Source: Chthoniobacterales bacterium
Lineage (GTDB): Bacteria; Verrucomicrobiota; Verrucomicrobiia; Chthoniobacterales; JACTMZ01
Direction: 5' to 3'
NCBI GenBank assembly: GCA_017853515.1
Contig: JAFMJK010000029.1
Coordinates: 1 to 14,526 of the forward strand
DNA: 14,526 bases
Below, in pieces: positions 1 to 7,097 of this stretch (the first letter of the stretch is position 1; each line of letters opens with the position of its first letter). The position numbers and the translations under genes were made by a program. The notes beneath the pieces were generated by a model. The model did not search any database and was not told the DNA's origin. It was given only the letters and a program-made list of their open reading frames with translations.

Positions 1-6
1 CCGGTA

Positions 7-1941
7 TCAGGCGTAGGGCAGGAACGAAGTGTGCACCTCGGCCGGGACGTCGATCATCTTGTAGTCGCCCGAAGAAACGAAGAGAAGACTCTGCTGTCCT
101 TTGCCCAGCAGGTGCTGCTGCGAGTCGTAGATCTCGTGCTCGAGCGTGACGAACTTGCGGTTGTAGCCGCCGATGCGGATGCGCACGCTCACTGTCTCGA
201 ACTCGCGCGTTTCGCGGACGAATTTGTGCTCGAACGAGCGTGTCAGGATGTAGAACGGCGTGTCCTTGAGGTTGAACTTCGGCATGACGCGGTTGAAGAA
301 CAACTCGCGCGTCTTGCCTACCCACATGGCATACATGCCGAAGTAAACATTCCCCACCGAGTTCGTGTCGGCATAGGTCGCAACGAACGAGTGGACGAAC
401 CATTTGCCCTCGAAATGCCCGCCCAGCGGATGCTGCACCGCTTCGACGATCGACTTGGCCGTGGCCGCCAGTGTTGTCGGCGCTTCCGCCGCGGCTCGCG
501 GCGCGGCAAAGTCGGCCGCGGGCATGCCCGGCGGGGCGAGCGGCGAAACGTCCCCGGCCGGAGCGCCGAGTTGTTCGGCATCGCTGACAAAATCCTCGCC
601 CGCCGTCGGTTTGGCCAAGGTCCAGATGACATAGCCGAGCGGCAGCATCGAACCGATGATCATGAAGGCCGGATACCCGAGGAAGTATCCGAAGGCGAAA
701 ATGACCACGGCAAGGCTGCCGATGCAGAACATTTTCACCTGCGGGATGCGGTTGGCCGGTGTGTTCACGTAACAACGGGCGATGGCCAGCGCGGAATAGC
801 CGACGAAGAACGTGGCGTAGAAAATCATGAAATACTCCAACTCCAGCCCGAGGGCCGCAGCGGCCAGCGCGATCATGCCGCAGAACAGGAAGAGCGGGAT
901 GGGCGAGGTGACGAGCGAGGTCGGAACGAGCGCGAAGATGGCATTGATGCTGGTCCGCACGTTCGACTGCAGGAACCAGCGCAGGGCGATGTAGCCGCTG
1001 TCCAACGTGGTCAGCACGCAAGCGCAGAGAAAAACGCAATAGGCGCCGAAGATCCACGGATGCTCCGCCGCGTTGGCGTGGAGCAGGCGCATCACCGTGT
1101 CGTGCCCGTAGACATGCCCGCCCAGTCCGGTGCGGAGAAACTCGGCGCCGCCGATGCCCAGCGCCCAGAGCGCGAGCAGGCCGTGGAAAACGAGCAGCAG
1201 GAAAAATTGCAGCGCCCCGACGAGATAGGCGGCAGCCACCGAAACGCGTTCGCGGTGCATCTGGATGGCGCGTTGCCACTGCTGCAGATCGAGCCACGGG
1301 CCGAGCAGGAAGCCGACGATGATCGGCACGGCGAAACCCCAGAAATTCCAATCGTCGGTCGGAAGTTTTTCCACGGCGACGGGCGGCAAGCCGTTGGAAA
1401 GTCTGGATGGCGCGGACCACAAAATGGCGATGGCGCCGGCCAGGATGAGAAAAATGACGCCGTGGCTCCACTTGATGCGGCGGATGTTGAACTCCTCGCC
1501 GAAGAGAATGCCCGCCGCGAGAATGACCAGCAGGATGAGCGGCAGGTAAAGCACCTCCGGCGAGAGTCCGAGCGGCATCCATCCGTAGCGGATGAGAGCA
1601 AAGACGGTCAGGGTGATGGCGATGAGTTGGTAGAGGAAAAAAACGAGGCGGAATGGCCGCGACCATGAGGTGAAGAACTTGCCCAGCGATTCCGATCCTC
1701 CCTGTTGCCGCCGCGCGAGATGGTGGGTGATGAACCCGAAGACGATCAGGCCTAGGCAGTTCGGAATGGCGAAGCTGAGCAGGCCGAAAAGACCGAACTG
1801 GGTGGTGAATTGGACGGAAAAAAACAGGCCCAGTCCCCACATCCAGGAGAGTGCGACCGTGTTGCCCCAAAGAAGGGTGTTGAACCAGCGGGGAGGTTTG
1901 AGTTCGGAGGCCGGCATATTTGGAGACTTGAAGACTACCAC
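7..1941 (-). CDS. SSS-like membrane transporter domain fused to a C-terminal hotdog acyl-CoA thioesterase domain
   Basis: The predicted protein has 644 residues from a GTG start at 1941, or 636 from the ATG at 1917 (MPASELKPP). Neither start has a clear ribosome site. Residues about 25-445 form roughly 12 hydrophobic segments. GPWLDLQQWQRA (214-225) resembles the helix-6 region of sodium:solute symporters, so the fold is probably LeuT/SSS-like; the substrate cannot be told. Residues about 446-509 are an Ala/Pro-rich linker. Residues about 510-644 match the hotdog thioesterase family (4HBT/YbgC and the enediyne-type thioesterases): YADTNSVGNVYFGMYAMW holds the conserved Asp (D525), with KTRELFF after it. 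That domain would hydrolyse an acyl-CoA or acyl-carrier thioester, probably on the cytoplasmic side. The gene lies 33 bases after cydB on the same strand, so co-transcription is likely. The combination of domains is the odd point. Domain assignment is by motif recognition only. Confidence 0.8.
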   Translation of the reverse strand: MVVFKSPNMPASELKPPRWFNTLLWGNTVALSWMWGLGLFFSVQFTTQFGLFGLLSFAIPNCLGLIVFGFITHHLARRQQGGSESLGKFFTSWSRPFRLVFFLYQLIAITLTVFALIRYGWMPLGLSPEVLYLPLILLVILAAGILFGEEFNIRRIKWSHGVIFLILAGAIAILWSAPSRLSNGLPPVAVEKLPTDDWNFWGFAVPIIVGFLLGPWLDLQQWQRAIQMHRERVSVAAAYLVGALQFFLLLVFHGLLALWALGIGGAEFLRTGLGGHVYGHDTVMRLLHANAAEHPWIFGAYCVFLCACVLTTLDSGYIALRWFLQSNVRTSINAIFALVPTSLVTSPIPLFLFCGMIALAAAALGLELEYFMIFYATFFVGYSALAIARCYVNTPANRIPQVKMFCIGSLAVVIFAFGYFLGYPAFMIIGSMLPLGYVIWTLAKPTAGEDFVSDAEQLGAPAGDVSPLAPPGMPAADFAAPRAAAEAPTTLAATAKSIVEAVQHPLGGHFEGKWFVHSFVATYADTNSVGNVYFGMYAMWVGKTRELFFNRVMPKFNLKDTPFYILTRSFEHKFVRETREFETVSVRIRIGGYNRKFVTLEHEIYDSQQHLLGKGQQSLLFVSSGDYKMIDVPAEVHTSFLPYA

Positions 1942-1974
1942 GGCAACCGTGCCTTGCCCAATACTCGCTCCACC

Positions 1975-2991
1975 CTAGTAGCTGTGCGGGGTGAGTTTCA
2001 CCTTCCCCCGGAAAATGTAATAGACGCTTGCCGTGTAGGCGAGGACGACAGGGACGCCCAGGAGGGCGATGATGAACATGATCCAGTGCGTTTTCGCAGT
2101 CGAAGCGGCGTTGTAAATGGTGAGGCTGTTTTCCGGGTTTGGCATGGAGAGAACCATGTTGGGATAGACGGTCAGACCGAAGAGCGTCATGAGCAGGACC
2201 ATGGCGCCGCAGGAGGAAAGGAAGGCGGCGAATTCGTTGCCCTTGCGGTTCTGCCTGGGGATGTTCATCACGACTAGGACGTTGAGCGCGAACACGGCCA
2301 GTATCCAAGGCCGCGCGCGCACGATGTCGAGCAGATGCGGCGCGTAAACGAACGTCGCCACGTTGAGGATGATGTAGAAAAAAAGGAAGATACCGATGGT
2401 GCGGTTGACCCAGCCACGCACCCGGGCCTGCAGTTCGCCCCCGGTTTTCATCACGAGATAGATGGATCCGTGCATGGCAAAAAGCGCGATGGTGGTGACG
2501 CCGAGTATCAGGGCGTAGGGATTGAGCAGGTGGAAGAATCCGCCGATGTAGTTGCCCCGCGCGTCGAGCGGGATGCCTTGCAGAATGTTGCCCATGGCCA
2601 CGCCGATGAGAAAACTGGAGACGATGCTGCCGACGGAAAAGCCGACATCCCACATCGTCCGCCACCATTTCCATTCCTCTTTGCTCCGGAATTCGATGGC
2701 CACCGCGCGGAAAATCAGCGCGCAGAGCAGCGCCATGAACGCGAGGTAGAATCCGGAAAACACCGTGGCATAGACCATGGGAAAGGCGGCGAAGAGCGCG
2801 CCACCACCGGTGACGAGCCAGACCTCGTTGCCATCCCACACGGGACCGATGGCATTGAGAAACATCCGCCGGTCTTCGTCCTTTTTGACGAAGAGATGCA
2901 GCGCACCGACCCCGAGGTCGAATCCGTCGAGCATGGCGTAGCCCGTGAAGAGCACGCCGACCAAGATGAACCAGACGGTGTTGAGTTCCAT
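1975..2991 (-). CDS. cydB: Cytochrome bd ubiquinol/menaquinol oxidase subunit II (CydB)
   Basis: This 338-residue protein is the normal length for CydB, the membrane subunit that partners CydA in the high-affinity quinol:O2 oxidoreductase of the cytoplasmic membrane. The N-terminus is typical of the family: LDGFDLGVGALH (21-32), then GPVWDGNEVWLVTGGGALF (49-67), followed by hydrophobic helices through to the C-terminus; about eight transmembrane segments can be counted. The ATG at 2991 lies 7 bases after the cydA stop, which gives a standard cydAB pair. No small cydX-type ORF fits in the 33 bases before the next gene. The protein appears complete and undamaged. Confidence 0.96.
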   Translation of the reverse strand: MELNTVWFILVGVLFTGYAMLDGFDLGVGALHLFVKKDEDRRMFLNAIGPVWDGNEVWLVTGGGALFAAFPMVYATVFSGFYLAFMALLCALIFRAVAIEFRSKEEWKWWRTMWDVGFSVGSIVSSFLIGVAMGNILQGIPLDARGNYIGGFFHLLNPYALILGVTTIALFAMHGSIYLVMKTGGELQARVRGWVNRTIGIFLFFYIILNVATFVYAPHLLDIVRARPWILAVFALNVLVVMNIPRQNRKGNEFAAFLSSCGAMVLLMTLFGLTVYPNMVLSMPNPENSLTIYNAASTAKTHWIMFIIALLGVPVVLAYTASVYYIFRGKVKLTPHSY

Positions 2992-2998
2992 GGCGTGA

Positions 2999-4450
2999 TC
3001 AACCGGCCGCGCGCGCCTGTCCTTTGCGCCGTTCCACCATGGCGATCCAGCTGGCCGGCATTTCCTCGCTGTCCTCCTCGCTGTCCGGCCCTTTCTGGAT
3101 CTTGCGCGTCAGCAAGTAGAGGAACACGGCGAAAAGCAGCGCGTAAATGAAAGTGAACATGACGAGGGAAGCCAGCACCTGGTTGGCCGTGACCACTTCG
3201 CTCAAACCCTGCGAGGTGCGCATGAGGTTGTAGACGATCCACGGCTGGCGTCCCATTTCCGCGGTGAACCACCCGGCTTGGTTGGCGATCTGCGGTCCGA
3301 GCACGGAAAGAATGAGAACGAGGTAAAAGGCGCGGACCAGCGGGTTGGACGCATCGAAGAGCCATCCGCGCCACCAGAGAAGCATGCCGAGCCACGCGAT
3401 GCCGATCAGCGCCATGCCGATGGCGATCATCAAGTGGTAAAGTTGGAACACCGGCTGCACCGCCGGCCAATCCGCCTCGGGAAAAGCGTCGAGCCCGGTG
3501 ACCACCGTGTTGGTTGATCCGCCGACCAAATAGCTGAGCATCCCGGGAATCTGCAGCCCGACCGTCTCCTTCTTCTCCATGTCGACGTAGCCGGCGATCA
3601 TCATGGGGACGTCGGCCTGCGTTTGGAAAACACCTTCCATCGCCGCGAGCTTGGCCGGTTGGTTTTTGGTCACGCCGTCGGCGGACTTGGCCCCGGTGGC
3701 GAGTTGGAGAAGCGAAGCGACCGCCGCGACGCAAAGCCCGATCTTCAGCGAGGACGCGGCGAATTCCTTGTGCCGTCCGCGCAGGAGGTAGAACGCGCTG
3801 ATGCTGATGACGAGAAACGCGCCGGCCTGCCAGCAACCGACGAGGGTGTGGGAGAGACGGTCCATCGACGACGGATTGAAGACCATGGCCCAGAAATCGT
3901 GGATGACGGCACGCGAGTTGAGGATCTGGTCGGCATCGGGCGCGAAGCCTGGGGGCATGATTTCTCCTTTGTATTCGATGGAAAATCCGGCCGGCGTCTG
4001 CATCCACGAATTGGCCACCACGATCCACACCGCGCTGAAGTGCGCGCCGAGGCAGACCATGACGGTGGCGAAGAAATGCAGTTTCGGTCCGACTTTGTTC
4101 CAACCGAAGAGAAGGATGGCGAGGAAGCCCGACTCCAGGAAAAAAGCGAAGATGCCTTCGGCGGCCAAGGCGCTTCCGAACACGTCGCCGACGAAACGCG
4201 AATAGGCAGCCCAGTTCGTCCCGAATTCGAATTCCATGACGATGCCCGAGGCAACGCCGATGGCGAAGGTCAGCCCGAAGATGCGCGTCCAATAGCGCGC
4301 CATGTTGTGGTAGCGCACGTGCCCCGTCTTGAGCCACATGGCCTCCATGATGACGAGAATCACGCCGAGGCCGATGCTCAGCGGGGGGTAAAGGTAGTGG
4401 AACGCGATGGTGAACGCGAACTGGATCCTCGAGAGGATTTCAACATCCAT
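2999..4450 (-). CDS. cydA: Cytochrome bd quinol oxidase subunit I (CydA)
   Basis: This is a 483-residue haem-bearing subunit that oxidises quinol and reduces O2 to water in the cytoplasmic membrane. The ATG at 4450 is chosen because MDVEILSRIQFAF aligns with the usual family N-terminus; an in-frame TTG at 4471 would add seven residues. Visible conserved positions (E. coli equivalents from memory) are H18 (H19, high-spin haem ligand), E98 and E106 (E99, E107), H201 in LSHTLVG (H186) and M341 in YHLM (M393), the last two being haem b558 ligands. The Q-loop motif KNQPAKLAAMEG (262-273) is also present, as is AEMGRQPW (397-404, E445/R448). The Q-loop is short, without the long C-terminal insertion of E. 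coli CydA. E. coli R391 appears to be His339 here. cydB follows after 7 bases. Confidence 0.96.
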   Translation of the reverse strand: MDVEILSRIQFAFTIAFHYLYPPLSIGLGVILVIMEAMWLKTGHVRYHNMARYWTRIFGLTFAIGVASGIVMEFEFGTNWAAYSRFVGDVFGSALAAEGIFAFFLESGFLAILLFGWNKVGPKLHFFATVMVCLGAHFSAVWIVVANSWMQTPAGFSIEYKGEIMPPGFAPDADQILNSRAVIHDFWAMVFNPSSMDRLSHTLVGCWQAGAFLVISISAFYLLRGRHKEFAASSLKIGLCVAAVASLLQLATGAKSADGVTKNQPAKLAAMEGVFQTQADVPMMIAGYVDMEKKETVGLQIPGMLSYLVGGSTNTVVTGLDAFPEADWPAVQPVFQLYHLMIAIGMALIGIAWLGMLLWWRGWLFDASNPLVRAFYLVLILSVLGPQIANQAGWFTAEMGRQPWIVYNLMRTSQGLSEVVTANQVLASLVMFTFIYALLFAVFLYLLTRKIQKGPDSEEDSEEMPASWIAMVERRKGQARAAG

Positions 4451-4499
4451 GGACGCGCGAACTCTAACCAAGTCACCGCGGGCTCACGAGGGAAGATTT

Positions 4500-4568
4500 A
4501 GGTGGATCGCGCCGTCCCGGCGCGATGGATCGGAAAAGAAATTGCGATGGGGACATCGCGATCCACCT
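4500..4568. repeat. Nested palindrome (possible REP/BIME-like or three-way-junction element)
   Basis: An exact 11-base inverted repeat, AGGTGGATCGC (4500-4510) and GCGATCCACCT (4558-4568), encloses two further hairpins. One has a 9-bp stem, ATCGCGCCG (4506-4514) with CGGCGCGAT (4518-4526), and a 3-base loop. The other has a 6-bp stem, GCGATG (4544-4549) with CATCGC (4554-4559), and a 4-base loop. The outer and inner stems share bases, so alternative folds compete. The block starts 2 bases after the stop of the sugar dehydrogenase gene and ends 49 bases before cydA. It is too ordered for chance spacer. I see no second copy in this window, so calling it a dispersed repeat is only a guess. Confidence 0.6.
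4532..4559 (-). terminator. Rho-independent terminator after the sugar dehydrogenase gene
   Basis: Read on the minus strand, the stem GCGATG-TCCC-CATCGC is followed directly by AATTTCTTTT, a T-rich tract. It lies about 12 bases after the TAA stop of the gene at 4571-5686 and before cydA, so it should separate the two transcription units. The stem is only 6 bp but GC-rich, and the T tract is interrupted by one C, so strength is uncertain. It is one part of the larger palindromic block. Confidence 0.55.
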
Positions 4569-4570
4569 TC

Positions 4571-5686
4571 TTACTCTGCGGGGACAAGCCTGACCACTTT
4601 GCCCGGATTGTCGTACACGACGTGAAGAAATCCATCGTCAAACGCGCGCACATCGCGGATGCGTCCGGTGCCCTGCAGGACGATTTCCTGCTGCATCACG
4701 GCGGCGCCGTCCAGTTCCATGCGCACCAGTTTCTCGGAGGCCAGTCCGCCGGCAAAAAGATTTCCGCGCCAACGGGGGAATTTGTCCCCGCGGTAAAGCG
4801 CCAGGCCGGAAGCGGCGATGACCGGAGTCCATTGCACCACCGGATCCTCCATGCCGGGCAACGACTTGTTTTTCGTGATGGTTGTTCCGTTGTAATTGAT
4901 GCCGTGGCTGGCGAGCGGCCATCCGTAGTTGGCGCCTTTGCGGATGATGTTGAGTTCGTCCCCTCCGCGCGGACCGTGCTCCGTTTCCCAGAGCCGGTCG
5001 GTCGCCGTGTCGTAGAACAATCCCTGCGGATTGCGCACGCCGAGCGCCCAGATGGACGGCATGGCACCTTTTCGTCCGACAAACGGGTTGTCTGCGGGAA
5101 TGGCGCCGTCGTCGCGCAAGCGGTGGATCTTGCCCGTCACGCTGGACAAACTTTGCGCCAGGTTTTCCGGGGTGGTCGGGCCGCCGCGATCGCCGATGGA
5201 AAAGAAAACATGCCCGCGTCCGTCGAAGACGATACGGCATCCGAAATGCAAACCCGTGGCCGAGGCTTGATCGGCCGGCGGATCAAAGACCATTTCCAAA
5301 TCCTCGAACCGGTCGTTCCTCAACCTGGCCCGCGCGACGGCCGTCATCGATCCGCCATCCAACGGCTTGGCGTAGGCCAGATAGATCCATCCGTTTTCCG
5401 CGTAATCCGGGTGCAGTGCGATATCGAATAGTCCGCCCTGTCCTTTGACCACGACCGGCGGAACGCCGGCGATTTCCGTCTTCGCTCCGTTTTCCGCGAT
5501 GCGGAAAACCTTTCCCCCGCGCTCGGTGACGAGAAAATCGCCATCGGGGAGTTTCGCCAAGGCCCACGGATGTTCGAAACCTTCGGCCACGGTTTCGATG
5601 CGGAAGCGGTGCGCGGACGAGAGGATCGCGTCCGATGCCGGACACACCGCGGCAAGCGACAGGAGCAACAGGAGCGCGCGCTTCAT
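4571..5686 (-). CDS. Exported PQQ-dependent sugar dehydrogenase (YliI/Asd, soluble glucose dehydrogenase family)
   Basis: This 371-residue protein has a hydrophobic signal peptide (about 1-20, ending PASDA) and should work in the periplasm or outside the cell. The rest fits the six-bladed beta-propeller aldose sugar dehydrogenase family: HPWALAKLPDGDFLVTERGG (39-58), GLHFGCRIVFD (145-155) with the likely catalytic base His147, FFSIGDRGG (161-169), ALGVRNPQGL (214-223), ETEHGPRGGDELN (234-246) and NYGWP (253-257). Known members oxidise aldose sugars with PQQ and calcium, but many relatives have no proven substrate. Cys150 stands where Ser is common. The ATG overlaps the stop of the upstream pseudopilin gene by 4 bases (ATGA), suggesting translational coupling. 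No PQQ synthesis genes are in the window. Confidence 0.88.
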   Translation of the reverse strand: MKRALLLLLSLAAVCPASDAILSSAHRFRIETVAEGFEHPWALAKLPDGDFLVTERGGKVFRIAENGAKTEIAGVPPVVVKGQGGLFDIALHPDYAENGWIYLAYAKPLDGGSMTAVARARLRNDRFEDLEMVFDPPADQASATGLHFGCRIVFDGRGHVFFSIGDRGGPTTPENLAQSLSSVTGKIHRLRDDGAIPADNPFVGRKGAMPSIWALGVRNPQGLFYDTATDRLWETEHGPRGGDELNIIRKGANYGWPLASHGINYNGTTITKNKSLPGMEDPVVQWTPVIAASGLALYRGDKFPRWRGNLFAGGLASEKLVRMELDGAAVMQQEIVLQGTGRIRDVRAFDDGFLHVVYDNPGKVVRLVPAE

Positions 5687-6387
5687 GGTGGTCCAACCTC
5701 ATCCAATCCGGCCGAGCCGTCGAAACGAAAAACGGCGCGTTTGTTGCCCAGCGGAGGATCTGCCGGCGTGTTGTTTCGCCACGGGGCCGCCGTCACATTC
5801 GGCTGTTTCTGATCGGCGGCGCTCATCATCCATGAAGCACCGGCGCCGGCCAACGCGCTGAGCGGTGTGTTTCCGGTGGGGGGCTTACCCGGCGTGGTTA
5901 CGCGCCCGAAGGGATTGAGCACCGCACTGCCGTTGGTGATCGCCGTGTTCATGACATAGACACGCATCGCGTTCTTGTCCTTCGGTTCGGCCAGTCTTCC
6001 GTAGGCGCGCGGCATGAGCGGAGTGACGAGATACTTTCCGGCCCGGCCATCGATGCCGAGAAATGTGGCGCACTCGGTGACGATGCGTCCGCCGCGGTCC
6101 TCTTCGTATTCGAGCACTTGACCCGGAAAGAGCGGCGGGAGAAGTCCGTTGTGGTCAGACGGATAGTGCAGCACCGCCGAGCCCATCTGGCGGATCTTGG
6201 CCAGGGCATCGGCGCTATTCGCTCGCGCGATCATCCCCGGCACCACGCCCGCCGCCAAGCCGGCGAGTACCGCGATGATGGCGATGGCCACAAGCAGTTC
6301 GACCAAAGTAAAACCCGCGCGCACCCGGACAATGTTCCCGCGGATCGTGTCCTTGCCAAGCTGCAGCCGTGCCGACTGATGCCGCAC
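5683..6387 (-). CDS. Type II secretion/type IV pilin-like pseudopilin (prepilin N-terminal methylation domain)
   Basis: The protein has 234 residues from a GTG start. The class III prepilin signal is clear: after a 25-residue basic leader ending VRAG, cleavage would fall before FTLVELLVAIAII, with the conserved Glu at mature position 5 (E30) and a single hydrophobic helix to about residue 50. The remainder is a small exported globular domain of unknown partner. Its end (PPLGNKRAVFRFDGS) resembles the H-X9-DG ending frequent in Planctomycetes and Verrucomicrobia pseudopilins, with Leu where His is expected. The start is uncertain: an in-frame GTG at 6324 would leave a very short leader (MRAG). 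An AAAAGGG lies close before the GTG at 6387. It is translationally coupled to the sugar dehydrogenase downstream. Confidence 0.85.
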   Translation of the reverse strand: MRHQSARLQLGKDTIRGNIVRVRAGFTLVELLVAIAIIAVLAGLAAGVVPGMIARANSADALAKIRQMGSAVLHYPSDHNGLLPPLFPGQVLEYEEDRGGRIVTECATFLGIDGRAGKYLVTPLMPRAYGRLAEPKDKNAMRVYVMNTAITNGSAVLNPFGRVTTPGKPPTGNTPLSALAGAGASWMMSAADQKQPNVTAAPWRNNTPADPPLGNKRAVFRFDGSAGLDEVGPP

Positions 6388-6448
6388 GAACCCTTTTGTC
6401 AGACGCGGGAAGCCTGATCCGCCGCGCGCTGTTGCGGCAAAACGGGGA

Positions 6449-6480
6449 CGAGGATGCCGGAAAAACGCCCGGCACCCTCG
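6449..6480 (-). terminator. Terminator-like hairpin after the Fur-family gene
   Basis: CGAGGATGCCGG (6449-6460) pairs with CCGGCACCCTCG (6469-6480) across an 8-base loop. On the minus strand the single mismatch becomes a G-U pair, giving a 12-bp stem. The sequence downstream on that strand is TCCCCGTTTT, so the T run is short and 5-6 bases away. It sits about 50 bases after the stop of the Fur-family gene and ahead of the pseudopilin gene. The remaining spacer (6388-6448 and 6481-6529) shows no gene. Confidence 0.5.
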
Positions 6481-6529
6481 GTTCCTTGATCGCCGGTTTG
6501 CCGCGGCGAACGGCCCTGTGTTTGCCGCG

Positions 6530-6961
6530 TTAGCGGAACCCGCCCGCGAACTGGGCGACGGCCGGTTGGGCCTGCTGGGCCGGACGGTTCACGCACGCCG
6601 GGTCGTTGCAGACTCCGTAGAGCGTGAGCGAGTGGCGCTTGACCGTGAAGCCGGCAGGAGCCAGCTGGTCGATGCCCGAGGTGCATGCTTCCACCTCGAA
6701 CACTCTCTGGCAGTGCTCGCAGAGGAAATGATGGTGATGCTGCGGGTGCTTGCGCTCGTAATGAGGCGGGGCGCCCGGGATCTCCACGACCTCGACCGCG
6801 CCCATATCCATGAGGATACGGAGGGCCCGGTAAACGGTTGCGATGCCCAACCCCGGTGAGAGGGAGCGGGCAACAGTCCAGATTTCGGCTGGCGTCATTG
6901 GGCGTCCGGCGTCCTCCAGCGTTTTCTGGACGGCGGACCTTTGTCTTGTGGCGTAGTTCAT
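6530..6961 (-). CDS. zur: Fur-family metal-responsive repressor, probably zinc regulator Zur
   Basis: This 143-residue protein has a winged-helix domain (about 1-65; recognition region GIATVYRALRILMDMGAVEVVE) followed by the Fur dimerisation and metal-binding domain. Visible metal-site residues include HPQHHHHFLCEHC (72-84), giving a His cluster and the first structural pair C81/C84. The second pair is C118/C123 in GVCNDPACVN, spaced CX4C rather than the usual CX2C. The C-terminal tail is Ala/Gln/Pro-rich. It is divergently placed from znuACB with a 136-base spacer containing inverted repeats, which is the classic layout for a regulator of the importer. Zur is preferred over Fur, Mur or PerR on context alone; manganese or iron sensing cannot be excluded. 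Confidence 0.85.
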   Translation of the reverse strand: MNYATRQRSAVQKTLEDAGRPMTPAEIWTVARSLSPGLGIATVYRALRILMDMGAVEVVEIPGAPPHYERKHPQHHHHFLCEHCQRVFEVEACTSGIDQLAPAGFTVKRHSLTLYGVCNDPACVNRPAQQAQPAVAQFAGGFR

Positions 6962-6973
6962 ATTTGTTGGCGT

Positions 6974-6994
6974 CTCCGTGAGTGAGGCACGGAG
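6974..6994. promoter_or_regulatory. Palindrome in the leader of the Fur-family gene
   Basis: CTCCGTG (6974-6980) and CACGGAG (6988-6994) form a perfect 7-bp inverted repeat across a 7-base centre, 12 bases upstream of the ATG at 6961. It could be an operator for autoregulation or a leader hairpin that affects translation. It does not resemble the other repeat in this spacer, so a single regulator binding both is doubtful. Confidence 0.35.
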
Positions 6995-7057
6995 GACGAG
7001 GCAACGTTCTTCCGCTAGGGTGAATTTGCAAACTTTTTCTTGCAGTGTTACAAATCC

Positions 7058-7077
7058 GCTTTAGCCTCTGATAAAGC
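7058..7077. promoter_or_regulatory. Candidate Zur/Fur-family operator in the divergent spacer
   Basis: GCTTTA (7058-7063) and TAAAGC (7072-7077) form a perfect 6-bp inverted repeat with an 8-base centre, starting 40 bases upstream of znuA. Its right arm overlaps TGATAAAG, the most -10-like sequence before znuA, with GTTACA at 7048-7053 as a weak -35. Binding of a Fur-family repressor here would block znuA transcription. A second weaker repeat, TGCAA/TTGCA at 7027-7044, lies next to it. The sequence is not a textbook Fur or E. coli Zur box, so assignment rests on position and symmetry. Confidence 0.45.
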
Positions 7078-7097
7078 ATTACCGATTTGCGACTCAT

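Noticed and set aside
31..1668. Long plus-strand open frame of 545 codons
   Set aside because: It is antisense to the transporter-thioesterase gene; charged, His/Asp/Glu-rich composition mirrors hydrophobic codons on the other strand.
1942..1974. A small cydX gene between cydB and the fusion gene
   Set aside because: The gap is only 33 bases and holds no frame of the needed length.
2715..4337. Minus-strand open frame of 540 codons in another frame
   Set aside because: It overlaps cydA in a shifted frame and its tail runs into cydB in the wrong frame; Arg-rich composition with no motif.
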